Part shown: positions 61,816 through 64,000 of the stretch, piece by piece
Numbering within the stretch: the stretch's first letter is position 1
Layout: every line of letters starts with the position of its first letter
Origin: Betaproteobacteria bacterium
GTDB lineage: Bacteria > Pseudomonadota > Gammaproteobacteria > Burkholderiales > Rhodocyclaceae
Assembly: GCA_020621405.1 (NCBI GenBank)
Contig: JAHRYN010000006.1
Coordinates: 94,868-158,867, forward strand
DNA length: 64,000 nt
Direction: 5' to 3'
The notes under the pieces: generated by a model
Databases searched by the model: none
What the model saw: only the letters and a program-made list of their open reading frames with translations
What the model was told of the DNA's origin: nothing
Position numbers and translations under genes: made by a program

Positions 61816-64000
61816 TCACACAACTACTGCAGCTTCCGCGGCGCGCTCAATCGGGCGCTCCTTGCTTCCGACGACGAACACCGGGCGGAACACATAAACG
61901 ATAGCCGGCATGATGAACAACGCGCTGAAGGCAGAGATGAACAACCACAGTGCAATCAGCAGACCCATATCGGCTTGAAGTCTCAGCGAGGAGAAGCTCC
62001 ACACACCCACACTGGTAATCAGCGTAAGAGCGGTCAGCAACACACCGCGACCTTGACTCTTCAGGCAGTGCAGAATTGCCTGTTCAACGTTGTCATGCAG
62101 GTGCAACTCTTCACGAATACCGTCGACGATGTAGAACGTGTAATCAACACCCAGACCAATACCCAACGCAACAACAGGAAGAGTATTGATGTTCATGCCG
62201 ATTCCGTTGTACGCCATGTAGCTGAAGGTGATTGTATTCGACAGCATCACCGGAATCATGAAAAACACGCCGGCAACCATCGAACGGAAGCACACAGTGC
62301 AGCAAACAACCAACACCAGCAGTGCCAAGGCAATCGCTTCGATCTGGCCTGCGAGAATGATTTCATTGACGGCGGCAAGCACGCCAACGAGACCACCGGC
62401 AAGCAGGTAATCAGCCTTTTCGATCGGATTCTGCTTCACGTAGTCCTGCACACGAGCCACGGCGGTACGGATCGTTTCGCCCTGGTGGTCACGGAAGAAC
62501 AAAGTGACCGCGCCGTTGAGCGCATCGCTGTCTGCGTAGCGAGCCATGTCACCCGGGTCGGAACCCGAAACGAACATATACGTCAGCTCGCCATTTTCGC
62601 CGGCATCGACACCAAGCTCACCATACATCGGGTTGCCTTCACGAAGAACACGACGCACCTGCGGGAGAATGTCTGCCAACGAAATGCTGCCGCCAACTTC
62701 CGGCTGCGACTCCATGTAGCGCTGGAAGTGCGCCATGCTCTCCAGAACTTCAGGCTCACGCATCGCGCCCTTTTCTTTGCCGGCAACCACGACGAACATC
62801 CGGTCCGAACCCTGGAACTGACGGTTGATGTCCGTTGCGTCACGGTTGTACTGCGAGTCCGGCCAAAGAATCGGCGAACCCGGATTCGCGTCACCCACCT
62901 TCAGGTTGAACGAATACCAGAGGGATACGCCGAAAACAACCAGAGCCAGACCAAGCACGACAAAACGAGCCGGCGTGACAACGATCTTGGCGCAAAGACT
63001 AAGAATGCCCACCAGAATCGGCTGGATATTGATCGGATGGACAAACTTGTGACCCAAAGAACCGTCGGCATTCTTGTGCGGCGTGAACCAGGACAGAAGA
63101 ACCGGCGTCATGACCAGCGCACTGATCAGGATCGAGAAGATCCAGACGGTACCGATGTATGAAATCTTCTCAAGCATCGGAATCGGCGTCAGCGCAACCA
63201 CAAGCACGCAACCTGCATCCGCCACGATAGCCAGCAAGCTGGGCTTGAACAGATGCTGGGCGCTGGAAATGGCCGCTGCCTGAGCGGTCGGAACCCCTTG
63301 CCCGATCATGTCATCGAAGCGCGAGATCAGCTGAACCGAGTTCGAAATTGCCTGAGCAGTAATCAGGAACGCGACCACGATGACGAGAGGGTCAAGATGG
63401 AAGCCCATGATCTTTGCAGAACCCAGAGCCCAGCATGCGCTGATGAGTGCAGCGATCAGAGGAACGAAGGTACCGTGCCAAGTTCTTGTGATCAGCAGAA
63501 GGATGAGCACCAGTGAAGCGATGGCGGTAAAGAAGATGCGGATCGTTTCGTCAAGATAGAAATTCACCCAACCGTACAGAACCGGCTCACCGACAACACG
63601 AACCTCAACGCCATCAATTTTTGATTCCTTGACCAAACCCATTACCTGTTCGAAGACCTTGCTGTAGTTGATTTCCGTATCAAGGAAGTCAGCCGTGATC
63701 AGCGTAGCCTTCAAATCCATGGACACGTAAGGTCCATAGATCAGCGGGTTGTTCAGCACCGACTCCCGCAGCAGCACCATTTCGGCATCGTCCTTCGGAA
63801 GCGACGGCCACATGATCGGCCGCGAAGCAACACCTTCCGTTGATGCACGAACTTCCTTGGTCTTCTTCGACGCGATGGAAACGATTTGGAAGGTATCGAC
63901 CGCATCGACCTGCTGGAGGCCGACGGTAATTTTCTGCACCTTCTCAAGAACGTCCTTGCGGAAAATATCCCCATCCTTGACCTCGACCATGATGCTGATC
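61816..64000 (-). CDS. RND/MMPL-family exporter, N-terminus beyond the window
   Basis: At least 727 residues of a proton-driven RND-type exporter of the MMPL/'predicted exporter' family. About eleven helices are visible in two SSD-like blocks, with a large periplasmic domain after the first (about 380-540 of the visible part). Signature loops such as G-I-G-L-G-V-D-Y-T-F-Y-I (about 626-637), containing the proton-relay aspartate, are present. The frame is open to the window edge (the first visible ATG is at 63990) and about 60-80 residues are missing. It leads the operon with DUF1302 and DUF1329 and probably moves a hydrophobic compound out of, or between, membranes. Confidence 0.93.
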   Translation of the reverse strand, partial: ISIMVEVKDGDIFRKDVLEKVQKITVGLQQVDAVDTFQIVSIASKKTKEVRASTEGVASRPIMWPSLPKDDAEMVLLRESVLNNPLIYGPYVSMDLKATLITADFLDTEINYSKVFEQVMGLVKESKIDGVEVRVVGEPVLYGWVNFYLDETIRIFFTAIASLVLILLLITRTWHGTFVPLIAALISACWALGSAKIMGFHLDPLVIVVAFLITAQAISNSVQLISRFDDMIGQGVPTAQAAAISSAQHLFKPSLLAIVADAGCVLVVALTPIPMLEKISYIGTVWIFSILISALVMTPVLLSWFTPHKNADGSLGHKFVHPINIQPILVGILSLCAKIVVTPARFVVLGLALVVFGVSLWYSFNLKVGDANPGSPILWPDSQYNRDATDINRQFQGSDRMFVVVAGKEKGAMREPEVLESMAHFQRYMESQPEVGGSISLADILPQVRRVLREGNPMYGELGVDAGENGELTYMFVSGSDPGDMARYADSDALNGAVTLFFRDHQGETIRTAVARVQDYVKQNPIEKADYLLAGGLVGVLAAVNEIILAGQIEAIALALLVLVVCCTVCFRSMVAGVFFMIPVMLSNTITFSYMAYNGIGMNINTLPVVALGIGLGVDYTFYIVDGIREELHLHDNVEQAILHCLKSQGRGVLLTALTLITSVGVWSFSSLRLQADMGLLIALWLFISAFSALFIMPAIVYVFRPVFVVGSKERPIERAAEAAVVV

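Overview
The window is GC-rich, densely packed chromosomal DNA from a betaproteobacterium. My best guess is a Rhodocyclales member (Methyloversatilis/Azoarcus/Thauera-like). The guess rests on the purE-purK-sua5 order, the DUF1302/DUF1329/RND module beside an AcoR-type sigma-54 regulator, a phasin, and an Azoarcus-like group I intron. It is inference, because no rRNA or marker phylogeny is available. No transposase, integrase, phage gene or CRISPR array was seen.

Layout. 0-11 kb holds a REP-like palindrome, a small glycine-zipper lipoprotein, a 1,698-residue hybrid histidine kinase with a periplasmic binding-protein domain, a tRNA-Leu(UAA) gene interrupted by a 212-nt group I intron, an orphan branched-chain-amino-acid-type binding lipoprotein facing a PAS/GGDEF diguanylate cyclase, and a MaoC-type hydratase. 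11-18.5 kb is an arsenic operon read on the minus strand: arsR, acr3, arsC, arsH, a P2-type cation ATPase, an ArsP/YraQ-like permease and a mini-thioredoxin. A palindrome (TTTCAA-N6-TTGAAA) sits just upstream of arsR. 18.6-21.3 kb is cysDN; CysN carries a C-terminal APS-kinase-like tail without a P-loop. A phasin and a membrane hybrid kinase follow.

24.2-46.8 kb is a surface-glycan cluster, nearly all on the minus strand. It encodes a Wzm/Wzt-type ABC exporter, three related GT8-like proteins (one fused to a KpsC/KpsS-type capsule domain), two GT2 enzymes, a long GT-B-type protein, five methyltransferases (TylF-like, FkbM-like and three others), two sulfotransferases, an OafA-SGNH acyltransferase, a 2OG-Fe(II) oxygenase, an alpha/beta hydrolase and a DUF115-like protein. 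Read together these suggest an ABC-exported polysaccharide that is heavily methylated, probably sulfated and O-acylated. The nearby cysDN genes are a plausible source of activated sulfate. Part of the cluster (about 36.8-41.6 kb) is visibly more AT-rich than its surroundings, which suggests acquisition by transfer.

47-52 kb returns to housekeeping genes: tRNA-Ala(CGC) with a near-consensus promoter and a terminator, a lipoprotein, sua5/tsaC, purK, purE and an RhlE-type RNA helicase. 52.9-64 kb holds an AcoR-family sigma-54 activator, a thiolase, an acetoacetyl/acyl-CoA synthetase, and a DUF1329-DUF1302-RND exporter operon that runs off the right edge. The last block looks like an acyl-CoA or hydrophobic-substrate utilisation and export module.
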